Of a stretch of DNA of 64,000 nt, positions 29,110 to 38,929 are shown one piece after another; within the stretch, counting starts at the first letter, position 1; each line of letters starts with the position of its first letter. The stretch covers positions 1,178,001-1,242,000 of the forward strand of contig NZ_JAMQPV010000001.1 in the NCBI RefSeq assembly GCF_026151395.1, written 5' to 3'. The position numbers and the translations under genes are program-made. Under the pieces are notes generated by a model that had not been told where the DNA came from, searched no databases, and saw nothing but the letters and a program-made list of their open reading frames with translations. This DNA comes from Leptospira limi (GTDB lineage Bacteria > Spirochaetota > Leptospiria > Leptospirales > Leptospiraceae).

Positions 29110-29385
29110 TTAATAACCGAGAGGATTGCCCACCGTGGAACCCGAAGAACCATAGGTATTGGTTCCCGTTGGTGAGTCAGTAAGACCATAGTAGTTTAAG
29201 TTTTGCGAGTTTCCATTGGGAAAGGAAGAATTGTTTGTTGGAGAGGAAGAGTTTGATGCCGAATTTGCATTTGAGCTTCCATCATCTTTTAGCAAATCAA
29301 GAACATCTTGTGTGTTTACCAATTTGATCTCGTTACAAGAAGAGAACAGGAAACCAAACAAAAGTATCCCAACTGCAAATTTCAT
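29110..29385 (-). CDS. Small lipoprotein, Ser/Asn/Gly-rich
   Basis: About 91 residues from ATG 29385 (MKFAVGILLFGFLFSSCNE); the lipobox LFSSC gives acylated Cys17. The mature part has a short acidic helix (TQDVLDLLKDD) and then a low-complexity stretch of Ser, Asn, Pro and Gly (SSNANSASNSSSPTNNSS). Such disordered Ser/Asn-rich tails are common in leptospiral surface lipoproteins. Two upstream in-frame ATGs exist but would weaken the signal peptide. No enzymatic domain. Confidence 0.65.
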   Translation of the reverse strand: MKFAVGILLFGFLFSSCNEIKLVNTQDVLDLLKDDGSSNANSASNSSSPTNNSSFPNGNSQNLNYYGLTDSPTGTNTYGSSGSTVGNPLGY

Positions 29386-29446
29386 AATCACCATTCTGAC
29401 TTCATTTCTAAAACGATTCAACTCTAAATTCCAATTTTATCCTCAC

Positions 29447-31021
29447 TTATAAGATAGGATAAGAATAAATTTTTTCTTTTGATTCTCTTCCTTTGAGTTC
29501 ATATTCGCCTTCAAGTTGCAACTGAGAGCGGATGGATGGTGAAATGAGGTTTGCTGTATTTTCTGTGATGAGAAGGTTTTTTTGTAAACCTTTACAAAGT
29601 CCTTCGACTCGAGATGCGGTATTCACGGTATCTCCAATAACTGTAAATTCCATTCGATTGGTGGAACCAATGTTACCCGCAAGCAAACTTCCGGTATGAA
29701 TGCCTATTCCCATTTTGAGTTCGGTTAATCCTTCTTTCATAAATTGTTGGTTGAGTAATCCTAAATTCCTTTGCATCTCCAAGGCAGTTTGAAAGGCACG
29801 ATCTGCATGATCTAACATGGGCATAGGTGTTCCAAATACGGCAAGGATCGCATCCCCTATGAATTTATTGATAAATCCTCCGTGAACTTCGATCGCATTG
29901 CTCATTTCTTGGAAATATCGATTTAAGATATATAATACTTCTTCGGGAGTCCGTTTTTCGGATAGTTTCGTAAAGTCTCTTAAGTCTGAGAATAAAATTG
30001 TAGCATCAACAACTTTACCACCAAGGCTATGTTCGTTGGAAAGTAGATAATCTCTAACACGCGGGTCAACAATTCTACCAAAAGTATCTTTGATCCTTTC
30101 TCTTTCCGCTAGTCCCTCTGCCATTTCGTTGACGGCGTCTCCTAAAAGTCCAAGTTCATCAGAACTAAAAATAGTTACCCTTGTATCAAATTTTTGTTCT
30201 TTGATGAGTTCTGTTGCTTCTTCTATTTGGTTGAGAGGGTGTTGTAAGCTGATGGCAAATGTGACAGAGAATACAAAGGAAAAAAATAACATGATCGCAA
30301 TCACTCCAAACAAAACATCTGTATGCACTAAATCATGTAGTTGGAATATATTGTGGTTTGTGCGTTCTAATAATCCAAATACCAATAAGATGATTGGGAA
30401 TAATGTAGAAGCGGCCCAAAAGATAATTTGTTTTGTGACGATGGAAAATTGTTTTCCTTTTGCATATTTCCCGAGTCCACCCTCTGGAAATACACAAGGA
30501 ATGATTAATTTGCGATTTAAATAGTTGGTTGTTGCATAAGAAAAAGCAAATGCAAAGAGTCCCCAAAATGCAAACAAGATAGTAACAGTAACGATACTTT
30601 GAGGAGGAGCGGAAGGAAACAGTGTATCAATTCGATAAACAGATAAAAAATTGGATAATTCCCAACCAATAAAACCAAACAAACTGATGATGAGGGGTGA
30701 GTGGACAATGCGATGGCGCGCTCTTTCTTCCGATAAATAATTACATTTATTTTTATTGAATAGGTAGTTCGAAACGGGAAGGCTATAAAAGAACAAAATG
30801 ACTGTGATGATGGGAAATGGTCCCCAGGTTAACGCGAGCAAGGTGAAGTCCTGCGTTGTTTCGGTCGCTTCAAATAAGACTAAAAACCTTTCTGGTAAAA
30901 AAACATTACTAGTGTAATTTGCAAACAATAATGTAAATAAACAGGCCGAAAAAGGGACTATAAAATAAATCAATAGGAAGGCAATGAATTGAAGTCTCTG
31001 TTTTGGTACCATGGGGTTCAA
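29447..31021 (-). CDS. Membrane-bound class III adenylate/guanylate cyclase with HAMP domain
   Basis: 524 residues. About six membrane segments fill residues 10-270, then a HAMP-like linker (LNQIEEATELIKEQKFDTRV, SSDELGLLGDAVNEM). The C-terminal cyclase domain (about 330-520) has both metal-binding aspartates in ATILFSDLRDFTKLSEK and NKFIGDAILAVFG. The transition-state Asn/Arg region (VIGDTVNTASRVEG) is also present. Class III domains of this type usually make cAMP. The start lies 7 bp downstream of the GPH symporter stop, so the two are cotranscribed. Two cNMP-binding proteins in this window (58.0-59.0 kb) could be readers of its product. Confidence 0.9.
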   Translation of the reverse strand: MNPMVPKQRLQFIAFLLIYFIVPFSACLFTLLFANYTSNVFLPERFLVLFEATETTQDFTLLALTWGPFPIITVILFFYSLPVSNYLFNKNKCNYLSEERARHRIVHSPLIISLFGFIGWELSNFLSVYRIDTLFPSAPPQSIVTVTILFAFWGLFAFAFSYATTNYLNRKLIIPCVFPEGGLGKYAKGKQFSIVTKQIIFWAASTLFPIILLVFGLLERTNHNIFQLHDLVHTDVLFGVIAIMLFFSFVFSVTFAISLQHPLNQIEEATELIKEQKFDTRVTIFSSDELGLLGDAVNEMAEGLAERERIKDTFGRIVDPRVRDYLLSNEHSLGGKVVDATILFSDLRDFTKLSEKRTPEEVLYILNRYFQEMSNAIEVHGGFINKFIGDAILAVFGTPMPMLDHADRAFQTALEMQRNLGLLNQQFMKEGLTELKMGIGIHTGSLLAGNIGSTNRMEFTVIGDTVNTASRVEGLCKGLQKNLLITENTANLISPSIRSQLQLEGEYELKGRESKEKIYSYPIL

Positions 31022-31028
31022 ATATAAT

Positions 31029-32414
31029 TTACCGATGGATCTTTTTCAATGTTCTTTTTGTTAGGATTCTTTGCACTTGGATGTGTTTTGCATCTGTGAG
31101 GGGAAAAAATAAAAAAACAATTGATCCCAAGATAAAGAAGAAGCCAACTCCGGGACCAAAAATCATAGCTAAGCGAAATCCTACTTCAGTCGATTGTTCT
31201 GTGAGTCCATTTTGAAACCCAATGAAATCGAGTAAAAAACCAGTGAGTGCGATTCCAAAGGCTTGGGAAAATTTTACGCCCATCTTCCATATTCCAAAAT
31301 AGAGTCCTTCCCGTTTTTCACCCGTTTTGTATTCATCATAGTCGACAACATCTGTCAGGATGGAGTCCATGATGAGAATGGATCCTGCGAAGATCCCACC
31401 AAAGAAGGCTGCGATGAGCGGGGGTCTTAGTTCTCCGTAAGGAAATAAAGGATACACGATCACAGTTAGAAGGCCTAAACCAAATACACCAAGAAATGCA
31501 GGGATTTTTTTTCCGATCTTTTTGGAAATCCAAACCCAAAAACCAATGGATAACATGAGTACAAGAAAAAATGGCAATAAGATGTTGATGACCACTTGGG
31601 ATTCCTTTAATCCCAATCGGTATTCATAATAGTATAATGCAATTGCGGAGTTAAACGTTCTACCAATCGTTGCTATGATAAATGCAAATAATAATATGAG
31701 AAACATTTTGTTTTTTAAGACAGAACCAAAGGACACAAAGAATGGGAGTTGTTTTGTTTTATCAGATTGGATTGTATCTTTGCCTTTTGTCACTAAAAAG
31801 GTGATGATAGAAGATACAAGGATAACGAGTGAAACAATTTCTCCAGCGACAGTCCGAGAGGTGATGATATTTTCCTTAGCACTTTCATCACCTAGAGATT
31901 GTAAGATGGCCGCTGGCACAATCATTCCAATTAACATTCCTATGTTACTAAAGAATAACCTCCAACCAAACACAGAAGTCCGTTCATTTCGTTCAAAACT
32001 TAGTTCTCCACCAAGTGCAATATGAGGTACTGAGATAACTGTCATCGCTGTATTCACTAAAAGATAAACACTTAGTAAATACGCAAATTTACCCATTTGG
32101 GAAGAAAGGGAAGGGGGCGAAAAAAGTAAAAGCACTGATATGGATAATAAAATTCCACCGATGAAGATAAATGGCCTTCGTCTACCGAATCGAGTGATGG
32201 TATGGTCAGAAATCCGCCCCATGAGTGGGTCACTGATTGCATCCCAAATCACTGAAATTGACAAAGCAATTCCTGCTAAACTGGAATTGAGTCCAACGAT
32301 CTCTGTATAGTATTTGAGAAGATAAATTTGAGTAAAAAGTTGAACGGCTGTTATGCCAGTCTCTGCAAACCCATATCCCATTTTAATGGGAAGTTTTAGT
32401 TTAGAATGGTTCAT
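31029..32414 (-). CDS. Sugar/cation symporter of the GPH (MelB-like) family
   Basis: 461 residues with twelve predicted membrane helices. The N-terminus KMGYGFAETGITAVQLFTQI and the loop between TM2 and TM3 (WDAISDPLMGRISDHTITRF, then GRRRPFIFIG) are GPH/MFS_2 signatures. The second-half counterpart DSILTDVVDYDEYKTGEKRE is also typical. Such proteins move glycosides, pentosides or lipids with H+, Na+ or Li+. The substrate is not evident. It is the first gene of a two-gene unit with the cyclase. Confidence 0.88.
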   Translation of the reverse strand: MNHSKLKLPIKMGYGFAETGITAVQLFTQIYLLKYYTEIVGLNSSLAGIALSISVIWDAISDPLMGRISDHTITRFGRRRPFIFIGGILLSISVLLLFSPPSLSSQMGKFAYLLSVYLLVNTAMTVISVPHIALGGELSFERNERTSVFGWRLFFSNIGMLIGMIVPAAILQSLGDESAKENIITSRTVAGEIVSLVILVSSIITFLVTKGKDTIQSDKTKQLPFFVSFGSVLKNKMFLILLFAFIIATIGRTFNSAIALYYYEYRLGLKESQVVINILLPFFLVLMLSIGFWVWISKKIGKKIPAFLGVFGLGLLTVIVYPLFPYGELRPPLIAAFFGGIFAGSILIMDSILTDVVDYDEYKTGEKREGLYFGIWKMGVKFSQAFGIALTGFLLDFIGFQNGLTEQSTEVGFRLAMIFGPGVGFFFILGSIVFLFFPLTDAKHIQVQRILTKRTLKKIHR

Positions 32415-32516
32415 TCATGTTTCCATGTATTGGACGGTCCGGACCCAGATTTTTGGGAAATAAATTGGCTTTTAGAGGCAAAGGGAGAAGGCTTTTCTAA
32501 CCTTTTGCAAACTTGT

Positions 32517-34316
32517 TCATTCTGTTTCATAAGAGATTCGAATGATGGAAATGTCATCGATGACTTGGCCAATCGAATCAATTTCATTGATGATGGAATC
32601 TAAATTTCCTTTTGTGTTTTCCACGATTTCTAAGAAATTCTCATCTTCTGAGAGCACTTCCCACTCTCCTTCATCATTTTTGGTGAGAAGGTCATCCTTC
32701 CCATCGGAACCAATGAAGAGAACATCATGGGGCTGGAGTTGGAACTGATTGACTTCCTTTATGGGGAAGGCACCCAGCGTGCCTAGTTTGCGATAGGATA
32801 CAATGGGATATAAAAAGTTGGCTTTTCCATTTCTGAAGAGTACAATCATGGGGTGTTCTGCATTCAGAAAAAACAATTTACCAGTTTTTTCTTCGATGAG
32901 ACCCATACTTAAGGAAACTAACATGGTTCCATCAAATGTCTCAAAAATCAATTGGAGTTCTTGTAAATTGGACCTGAGCCAGTTTTCCGGGCTTTGGTTT
33001 TTGAAACCAGGATCTGTTTTTGTTCGTTGGACAATGGATTGGAATACAGATCCAAATACCAGTGCTCCACCTGCACCTTGCATGGATTTACCCATTGCAT
33101 CAGCATTCACAAACAAAAGGTATTTTTGTTCGTTTAGATAAATTGTGTGAGAGATATTAATATCCCCACCGATTTCATATTTCTGATTTTTAAATTCAAA
33201 AGACTTTTTTTGGCGTAGGAAATGATTCACCAAAAACTGTTTGCTACTCGTATCCTGGATGGCAAATGGATTTAATAATTGGTAAATTAAGTAATAATCA
33301 CCATCTTGTTGCACTTTTAACTTGCTGATATCAATTAACGATTGGTTTAATTCATCTGTACGAAGTGTAACTTTTTCTTCTAATCCTTCATTCAGATTTC
33401 GAATCTCAGCATACATATTTTTAAGAGTTCCAATAACAGAATTTAAGTAGAACGCTTGTTTCGCGAAATCATCACTGGATTTTGGAGTTACAATAACATC
33501 AAAATTTCCTTTGGCCAGTTCCCCAAGTGAACGACTCGTTTCGCTTAAACCCTCATTCACTGATTTTGCGACTACGTAGGAACAAACGATAAGAGGGATG
33601 ATGAATATAAAAGACACAGTGACTATGGGAATCATTGGATCTTTGACTGCGATTTCACCTGTTGCTAAGGAATATAAAATATATGAAAAAATCACAAAGG
33701 GAAGGGCAGCCAAACTAAAAAATGCGACAAGAATACGTGTGAAATAATTAAATTTAGGAATGTCCCTCTCTTGGAGTTCTACATTCTTAAACTGAGGTAA
33801 GTCGAATAAATTGCGAATTGCACTTTCACTGATAAAATAATAAGTGACAAACGAGATGGGAGCAATCATTACAAATGTAAATATTGCAGACCGAGCCACA
33901 GACGGAGTATATTCCACCAAATAAAAAAACAATAAACTGATTGGGATCACACCGGATAACCAGCGTATTACGATAATGATTGCTTCAATCAGTGGATAAC
34001 GAAAGAGGAGGATTTTAACAGATTTTGCATATTCCTTCTCTTCTTGAGAGAGTGGAATCGAGAATTCGGAAACTGTTTTCATTTTCTCGATTTTGGCAAA
34101 TAGGTATTTTAATAGTAAGTGTCGAACAAAAGTTCCTAAGAGGCCAATCCCAGTGGCAAACACGAGACATAACGCAATAAAGATTTCCCAATGGTTTGGT
34201 TCCATCTTTTGTGTGATGATCGCATAATAAACGGCAAATGGTACAGGAACAGTATGTGTGAATGCCTCCAGTTTTATGGTGAGATCCCAGAATAATGTTT
34301 TCCTGTTCCGATTCAT
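32517..34316 (-). CDS. Membrane-bound SpoIIE-like (PP2C) phosphatase, paralogue 1
   Basis: About 599 residues from ATG 34316, chosen because the next residues align with its upstream paralogue (LEAFTHTVPVPFA vs LEAFTHLVPVPFA); the GTG at 34334 is the alternative. Six membrane helices (to about 265) precede a HAMP-like segment (GELAKGNFDVIVTPKSSDDF), a coiled coil and a divergent PP2C domain. Here the GD motif is EIGGDINISH, the second metal motif is NADAMGKSMQGAGGALVFG instead of GDVSGHG, followed by GSDGKDDLL and IDDISIIRI. The metal-binding aspartates are thus kept although the flanks differ from RsbU. Probably a membrane-controlled Ser/Thr phosphatase; partner unknown. Confidence 0.85.
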   Translation of the reverse strand: MNRNRKTLFWDLTIKLEAFTHTVPVPFAVYYAIITQKMEPNHWEIFIALCLVFATGIGLLGTFVRHLLLKYLFAKIEKMKTVSEFSIPLSQEEKEYAKSVKILLFRYPLIEAIIIVIRWLSGVIPISLLFFYLVEYTPSVARSAIFTFVMIAPISFVTYYFISESAIRNLFDLPQFKNVELQERDIPKFNYFTRILVAFFSLAALPFVIFSYILYSLATGEIAVKDPMIPIVTVSFIFIIPLIVCSYVVAKSVNEGLSETSRSLGELAKGNFDVIVTPKSSDDFAKQAFYLNSVIGTLKNMYAEIRNLNEGLEEKVTLRTDELNQSLIDISKLKVQQDGDYYLIYQLLNPFAIQDTSSKQFLVNHFLRQKKSFEFKNQKYEIGGDINISHTIYLNEQKYLLFVNADAMGKSMQGAGGALVFGSVFQSIVQRTKTDPGFKNQSPENWLRSNLQELQLIFETFDGTMLVSLSMGLIEEKTGKLFFLNAEHPMIVLFRNGKANFLYPIVSYRKLGTLGAFPIKEVNQFQLQPHDVLFIGSDGKDDLLTKNDEGEWEVLSEDENFLEIVENTKGNLDSIINEIDSIGQVIDDISIIRISYETE

Positions 34317-34359
34317 TTTAGTGGAAACTGTCACAAGAGACGATACTATAACATTAAAA

Positions 34360-36651
34360 TTAAATCAAGATATTCGGAAATTTTAATCTTAAGATTTGTT
34401 TCCATTTTTTTGTTCGTTCCAGATCGGTTGGGAATTGGTTTTCCCACTCAGTTAAGATTTCTTTCGCCCGAATTTGGTTTTCTTTTTCCAAATACAATCG
34501 AATCAAATGAAAGGTATTTTTGGCAGCTTTTGGTTCCCTTAATCGGATCCGCTCGGCGATTTCGATGGCTTGGTCCAATCTACCAGCTTTCCGTAGTAAA
34601 ATCGAACTTAATTCCATAAAACTTAGATCATATGGGTGGCTTTCTAAATACACCTGCGCATGTTCAGTGGCTTCAGTATAATCTTTTCGTTTGAAGTGAA
34701 GTTTTGCGAGTAATTTGTGAAAACGTTTGTTAGTAATTGGTTGTGTTAGAATTTGTTTTTGTAGGGAATCAATGGCCGCATCAATATTTCCAACTTCCAC
34801 AAGTTTTTTTGCTGTCTGGTAGGATTTTGATACATCGGTATTCGAAACTGTATCTACATTGCCTTTATAATGAACTCTGATCAGTGATAAATCATCAGTG
34901 ATCTCTCCATTTTTGGTTAACACTTTGAAAATTGGTTCTAATTCACCTTTACCTTGTTCAACGTAGGATAAAATTAAATTTTCGTCTTGGTTGATTTGTC
35001 TTTGGTTGGATTCATTTTGTTCATTAAAGAGTAATAAATCATCCCTTCCATCGGATCCACTGATGATTGTATCTCCAGGTAACAACCGAAAGGTTTTAAT
35101 AAAAATTCCAGAATTGAGACCTTTGGTTCCTAATTTTCGGTAACTCAGTTCATTTTCCAAAAAACTAGCCTTTTCATCTCGGTATAATATAAGCCAAGGG
35201 TGTTCTGCATTGATAAAATATAAAAAACCTGTTTCTTCTTCAACCAGTCCAATCACAAGAGAAACCAACATACTTCCGTCAAATCCTTCAAAGATTTTGT
35301 GCATTTCAATGAAAGCATTTTTTAACCATCGTTCCGGTGATTGGTTGAAAGTGGCCGAAGATAAATAGGTCCTTTCAATGATTGATTGGAAAACGGCTCC
35401 TAAAACAAGTGCACCTCCTGCACCTTGCATCGATTTTCCCATGGCATCAGAATTAACGAAAACAGAGAATTTTTTCCCTTGCAGAATGACATTATGGGCA
35501 ATGTTTAGATCTCCTCCAATTTCATATTCCTTGCCTTTGAATTCGAATTTCTTTTTCTGTTTTAAGAAAAAATCAATGCTAACAAGTTCACTACTCACTT
35601 GGTTTTTTCCAAGTGGTTTGAGGAGTAGATGTGTTAAAAAATAATCTCCATCTTGTTGGAACTTAAGTTTTTTCACTTCTTCCAAAGAGTTCTCTAATTC
35701 CATTGTTCTTTCTTTTACTTTACTTTCTAAACCAACGTTTAAGGTAAAAATTTCCGTATACATTGTGTTCAGTTGTTGTATGACACGGTTTAAGTGGAAA
35801 GACTGTTGTCCAAAATCATCTCCAGAAGAAGGCATGGAAACAACTGAAAAATTTCCTTTTGAGAGTTCGTCCAAAATATGGCTAGTTTCACCTAACCCTT
35901 GTCTGACTGCTTTTGCTACCAAATAAGCAACAAAAACTAAAGGAAATATAAAGATGATTCCAATGATTAGAACTTGTAAAGATGGATTTTGGACATTTAA
36001 ATTTCCACTTGCACTTGAAATCAACATGTAACCAAGAACAGTAACTGGTAGTGCAGCAAGGGCAAAAAATGAGATTAAAATCCTTTTGAAATAATCAAAT
36101 TTTGGGATTTCGTTTGGTTCGATGGCAATGGGTCGAATCAGAGGCAGTTTGAATAAATTCCGAAATGCATTTTCTGTGATGAAGTAATAGGCAACGAAGG
36201 AAATGGGTGGAATCATCACCATATAAAGGATAAACGTAGTCCATAAAGTAGGTCTGTATAAATCGAAAAAAGGTGTTGAAAAGAAAATAAGCCCTACACC
36301 AACAAACCAGCGAATGATGATGATAAATCCTTCATAGAATGGATATCGATATAAGAACAGTTTGAGTTCTTTTGCTTTTGAATTGGATCCGATTGTATAT
36401 GTCTCTTTGTTTTTTTCTGATTGGAGAGCTTCAAATTGATTGGATAATTTTCGAAGTGTGAGGTATCTCCATAAACACCCTCCTAATACCATTAAGGTTC
36501 CACTCGTGATGCATAAAACTAAAAATAACAGCCATTCGTTTATGCTATATTCCTGTGTGATGGAAGCCATATAAATAGCAAATGGAACTGGAACCAAATG
36601 TGTGAACGCTTCTAAACGGAGTGTGAGAGGTAAAAATATAGTTTTAAACAT
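34360..36651 (-). CDS. Membrane-bound SpoIIE-like phosphatase with C-terminal TPR repeats, paralogue 2
   Basis: 763 residues. The first ~600 residues repeat the layout of the downstream gene: six helices, HAMP (DELSKGNFSVVSMPSSGDDF), a coiled coil and the same divergent PP2C motifs (EIGGDLNIAH, NSDAMGKSMQGAGGALVLG, SGSDGRDDLL, DDLSLIRV). The extra ~150 C-terminal residues are TPR-like helices (AIDSLQKQILTQPI, KDYTEATEHAQVYLESHP, GRLDQAIEIAERIRLREPK), a protein-docking platform. The two genes are tandem and in the same direction, separated by about 43 bp, so they look like a duplication followed by gain or loss of the TPR part. It diverges from the chemoreceptor gene. Confidence 0.87.
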   Translation of the reverse strand: MFKTIFLPLTLRLEAFTHLVPVPFAIYMASITQEYSINEWLLFLVLCITSGTLMVLGGCLWRYLTLRKLSNQFEALQSEKNKETYTIGSNSKAKELKLFLYRYPFYEGFIIIIRWFVGVGLIFFSTPFFDLYRPTLWTTFILYMVMIPPISFVAYYFITENAFRNLFKLPLIRPIAIEPNEIPKFDYFKRILISFFALAALPVTVLGYMLISSASGNLNVQNPSLQVLIIGIIFIFPLVFVAYLVAKAVRQGLGETSHILDELSKGNFSVVSMPSSGDDFGQQSFHLNRVIQQLNTMYTEIFTLNVGLESKVKERTMELENSLEEVKKLKFQQDGDYFLTHLLLKPLGKNQVSSELVSIDFFLKQKKKFEFKGKEYEIGGDLNIAHNVILQGKKFSVFVNSDAMGKSMQGAGGALVLGAVFQSIIERTYLSSATFNQSPERWLKNAFIEMHKIFEGFDGSMLVSLVIGLVEEETGFLYFINAEHPWLILYRDEKASFLENELSYRKLGTKGLNSGIFIKTFRLLPGDTIISGSDGRDDLLLFNEQNESNQRQINQDENLILSYVEQGKGELEPIFKVLTKNGEITDDLSLIRVHYKGNVDTVSNTDVSKSYQTAKKLVEVGNIDAAIDSLQKQILTQPITNKRFHKLLAKLHFKRKDYTEATEHAQVYLESHPYDLSFMELSSILLRKAGRLDQAIEIAERIRLREPKAAKNTFHLIRLYLEKENQIRAKEILTEWENQFPTDLERTKKWKQILRLKFPNILI

Positions 36652-36805
36652 GAAGGATTTAGAATATCGTAGGAGATTTTAATAAAAAATGAGAATTGTC
36701 AAGTCATTGCAGAAGAATCATTCTTAGTTTGATTCTATTTTGCTTGCTAAATAAGGTCTTTACCTAAATCCTTTCTCCATCTCCCTAAAACTGGATCCAT
36801 TATCT

Positions 36806-38497
36806 GTGCGCAAAAATTTACCAGTCACTCAACATGAAGTAGAATTCCAAGAAGGAACAAAGATAACTTCCAAAACAGATTTAAAAGGAATCATCACCTA
36901 TGTAAATGAAGACTTCCTGAAGATTAGTGGATATACGCAAGAAGAACTCATTGGCCAACCTCATAATCTCATTCGGCATCCAGATATGCCTGGGGAAGCC
37001 TTTCGTGATTTATGGGAGACTGTCAAATCCCAAAACTCATGGGTTGGACTCGTAAAAAATCGCTGTAAAAATGGAGATTATTACTGGGTTGATGCCAATG
37101 TTTCTCCTATCTATGAAGATGGAAAACACATAGGTTATATGTCGGTTCGCACAAAAGCGACGAAAGAACAGATCCTAAAAGCAGAAGGATTGTATGCAAA
37201 GTTAAATCTTGGGCAAAAAAATGAGTCGCAACGGTTTGGGAAATTGTTTGCCATTTCTACTGAATTAGTTTTTTCCATTCAATCTTTCATCAGTTTGGTT
37301 TTGTTAGTATTATTTGGTTCTTCCTATTTTGTAAACATTCCGTTCCTTCATAACCCACGGTTTTTTGGGGTTGGGATTTTTGTTTTTTCTTTGGGTTTTA
37401 TATTAGGATATTTTAAAATTCAAAAAAACAAAAATTCTATTTTTAGAGTAATCGAATATTTGCAAAACTTATACAAAGGTAATTTGAAGTTTGATGTAAT
37501 TTTAGAAAATGGCGGTGGTTACTCTGAAATACTGTTGCTTATCAAAAAAACACAGTTTGAATTCCGAGGGATGATTTCACAACTCATTGGTAATGCTGAA
37601 ATCGTAAAAAGCCAAATCAAAGGACTTACAAAAGCTGTAGAACATATCCATGTTGCCTTTCAAGAGTTATCCCTTGCCATGCAATCATTATCTGAATCAA
37701 GTAACGTAACAAAAGAGAGTTCCGAAAGTATATTCTATCAAATGGATGCTCTCAACCATTTGATCCAAAGCATTCGATCGGAAGCAATGGCTGTTCAATT
37801 TGAATCAACCAATGCACATCATATTGCCATGGAAGGAAAAAATCGTTCCGACAAAGCAATGTCCCAATTCTTAAAAGCAAAACATCAGATTTTTAAAACT
37901 TCCGAATCGATTAAAGACCTTGGTGAAAAAACAAAAGCCATACGAAAGATCACAGAAACAATTGCAGCAATTTCCGAAAAGACAAACTTACTTTCGTTAA
38001 ATGCATCTATCGAATCGGCAAGAGCAGGTGATGCTGGAAAAGGATTTGCAGTTGTTGCGGGTGAAGTAGGTCTTCTCGCGGAACAATCTAAAAAATCGGC
38101 AAAAGAAATCTCTGTATTTATCAGTGAGCTCACTTCAAAAATTTTACAAACAGTGACAGATATTGAAGAGGGTTTAAATGAAGTGGAATTAGGGTCCAAT
38201 GAATTTGAAACTGTGCAAGTTGAGATGGGGAAAATTCTAGCCAACTCTGAAGGCACAAAACTTAGTTCCGAAAAAATCAACGGCTCCACAGAAGGGACAC
38301 AAGAAAAATCTACAAGTGTTCTTTTTAATATTGAAAAGATACAAAACCAATTGACACATACTTCTTCTATCGTGGAAGAATTGTCAGCTGCTGCTCATGA
38401 ACAGAAACAAACTGTCGCGGCAATTGAAGAATCAATTTCCAATTTAGATAAAGTGGCAGACAGATTGGATTCAGTTGCCTTTCGATTTAAGTTTTAA
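36806..38497 (+). CDS. PAS-domain methyl-accepting chemotaxis protein (Aer-like)
   Basis: 563 residues from a GTG at 36806. No in-frame ATG lies between it and an upstream stop, and [20 protein letters not shown] is the conserved Aer/PAS-MCP opening. A PAS domain (about 20-125) has the Aer-type [13 protein letters not shown]. Two helices (about 155-210) are separated by only a short loop, so there is no periplasmic ligand domain. The signalling domain has the hairpin tip [22 protein letters not shown] and [20 protein letters not shown]. It would sense an internal redox or oxygen signal and feed CheA. The upstream region has a TGCTTG-CTAAA-TAAGGT variant of the window's palindrome. Confidence 0.9.
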   Translation: MRKNLPVTQHEVEFQEGTKITSKTDLKGIITYVNEDFLKISGYTQEELIGQPHNLIRHPDMPGEAFRDLWETVKSQNSWVGLVKNRCKNGDYYWVDANVSPIYEDGKHIGYMSVRTKATKEQILKAEGLYAKLNLGQKNESQRFGKLFAISTELVFSIQSFISLVLLVLFGSSYFVNIPFLHNPRFFGVGIFVFSLGFILGYFKIQKNKNSIFRVIEYLQNLYKGNLKFDVILENGGGYSEILLLIKKTQFEFRGMISQLIGNAEIVKSQIKGLTKAVEHIHVAFQELSLAMQSLSESSNVTKESSESIFYQMDALNHLIQSIRSEAMAVQFESTNAHHIAMEGKNRSDKAMSQFLKAKHQIFKTSESIKDLGEKTKAIRKITETIAAISEKTNLLSLNASIESARAGDAGKGFAVVAGEVGLLAEQSKKSAKEISVFISELTSKILQTVTDIEEGLNEVELGSNEFETVQVEMGKILANSEGTKLSSEKINGSTEGTQEKSTSVLFNIEKIQNQLTHTSSIVEELSAAAHEQKQTVAAIEESISNLDKVADRLDSVAFRFKF

Positions 38498-38528
38498 AAT
38501 CTCGTAGTTCAGATATTAGGTTAAGTTA

Positions 38529-38895
38529 ATGACAAATCCAGACTCAAATGCAAAACCCAAAATGAATTTTCATGTGGAAACCACTAGAGTGGATTCTCAG
38601 GCAAGCCTTTCACGGTGTAAATCGGCAGAAATCGTATTAGATACAGATATGGCGGGAAATCCAAATGCCTTCAATCCTGCTGAGTTGTTACTTTCTGCGT
38701 TATCGGCCTGTATCATCAAAGGGGTGGAAAGAGTGGCTCCCATTCTTCATTTTCAACTCAAAGGGATTCAAGTGACTGTAGATGGAATCAGACGAACGTT
38801 TGCTTCTGTTGCATGAAAATATCAAAAAATATGGAACTGTTTTTAATACCATTGCACCTGGCACTGATTTGGCTGGTGAGATTCGAAGAAAATAA
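38529..38895 (+). pseudogene. OsmC-family peroxiredoxin-like gene with internal deletion and frameshift
   Basis: The first frame gives 95 residues with the OsmC core (PNAFNPAELLLSALSACIIKGV, including the catalytic-type Cys) and stops at 38814-38816. In another frame the normal OsmC C-terminus follows (ESDERLLLLHENIKKYGTVF, then NTIAPGTDLAGEIRRK) and ends with TAA at 38893-38895. The join falls near 38781-38790 (VDG | ESDER). Compared with typical OsmC proteins of about 140 residues, roughly 20 residues that would lie between the two parts are absent, so the defect is a deletion that also shifts frame. The N-terminal part may still be translated but would lack the second Cys-supporting helix and C-terminus. 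Confidence 0.75.
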
Positions 38896-38920
38896 AAAAC
38901 CCAAAGTTTCCTTTGGGTTT
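38894..38920 (-). terminator. Rho-independent terminator for the 145-residue membrane protein
   Basis: A 10-bp stem AAACCCAAAG/CTTTGGGTTT with a 4-base loop overlaps the end of the OsmC remnant. On the minus strand the stem runs into TTTTTTATTTT. It lies 10 bp after the stop of the minus-strand gene at 38930. Confidence 0.7.
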
Positions 38921-38929
38921 AGCAATTCA

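Noticed and set aside
35910..35935. TTGCT-ACCAAA-TAAGCAA, close to the 17886 palindrome
   Set aside because: It lies inside the coding region of the TPR phosphatase and lacks one base of symmetry; likely coincidence of codons.
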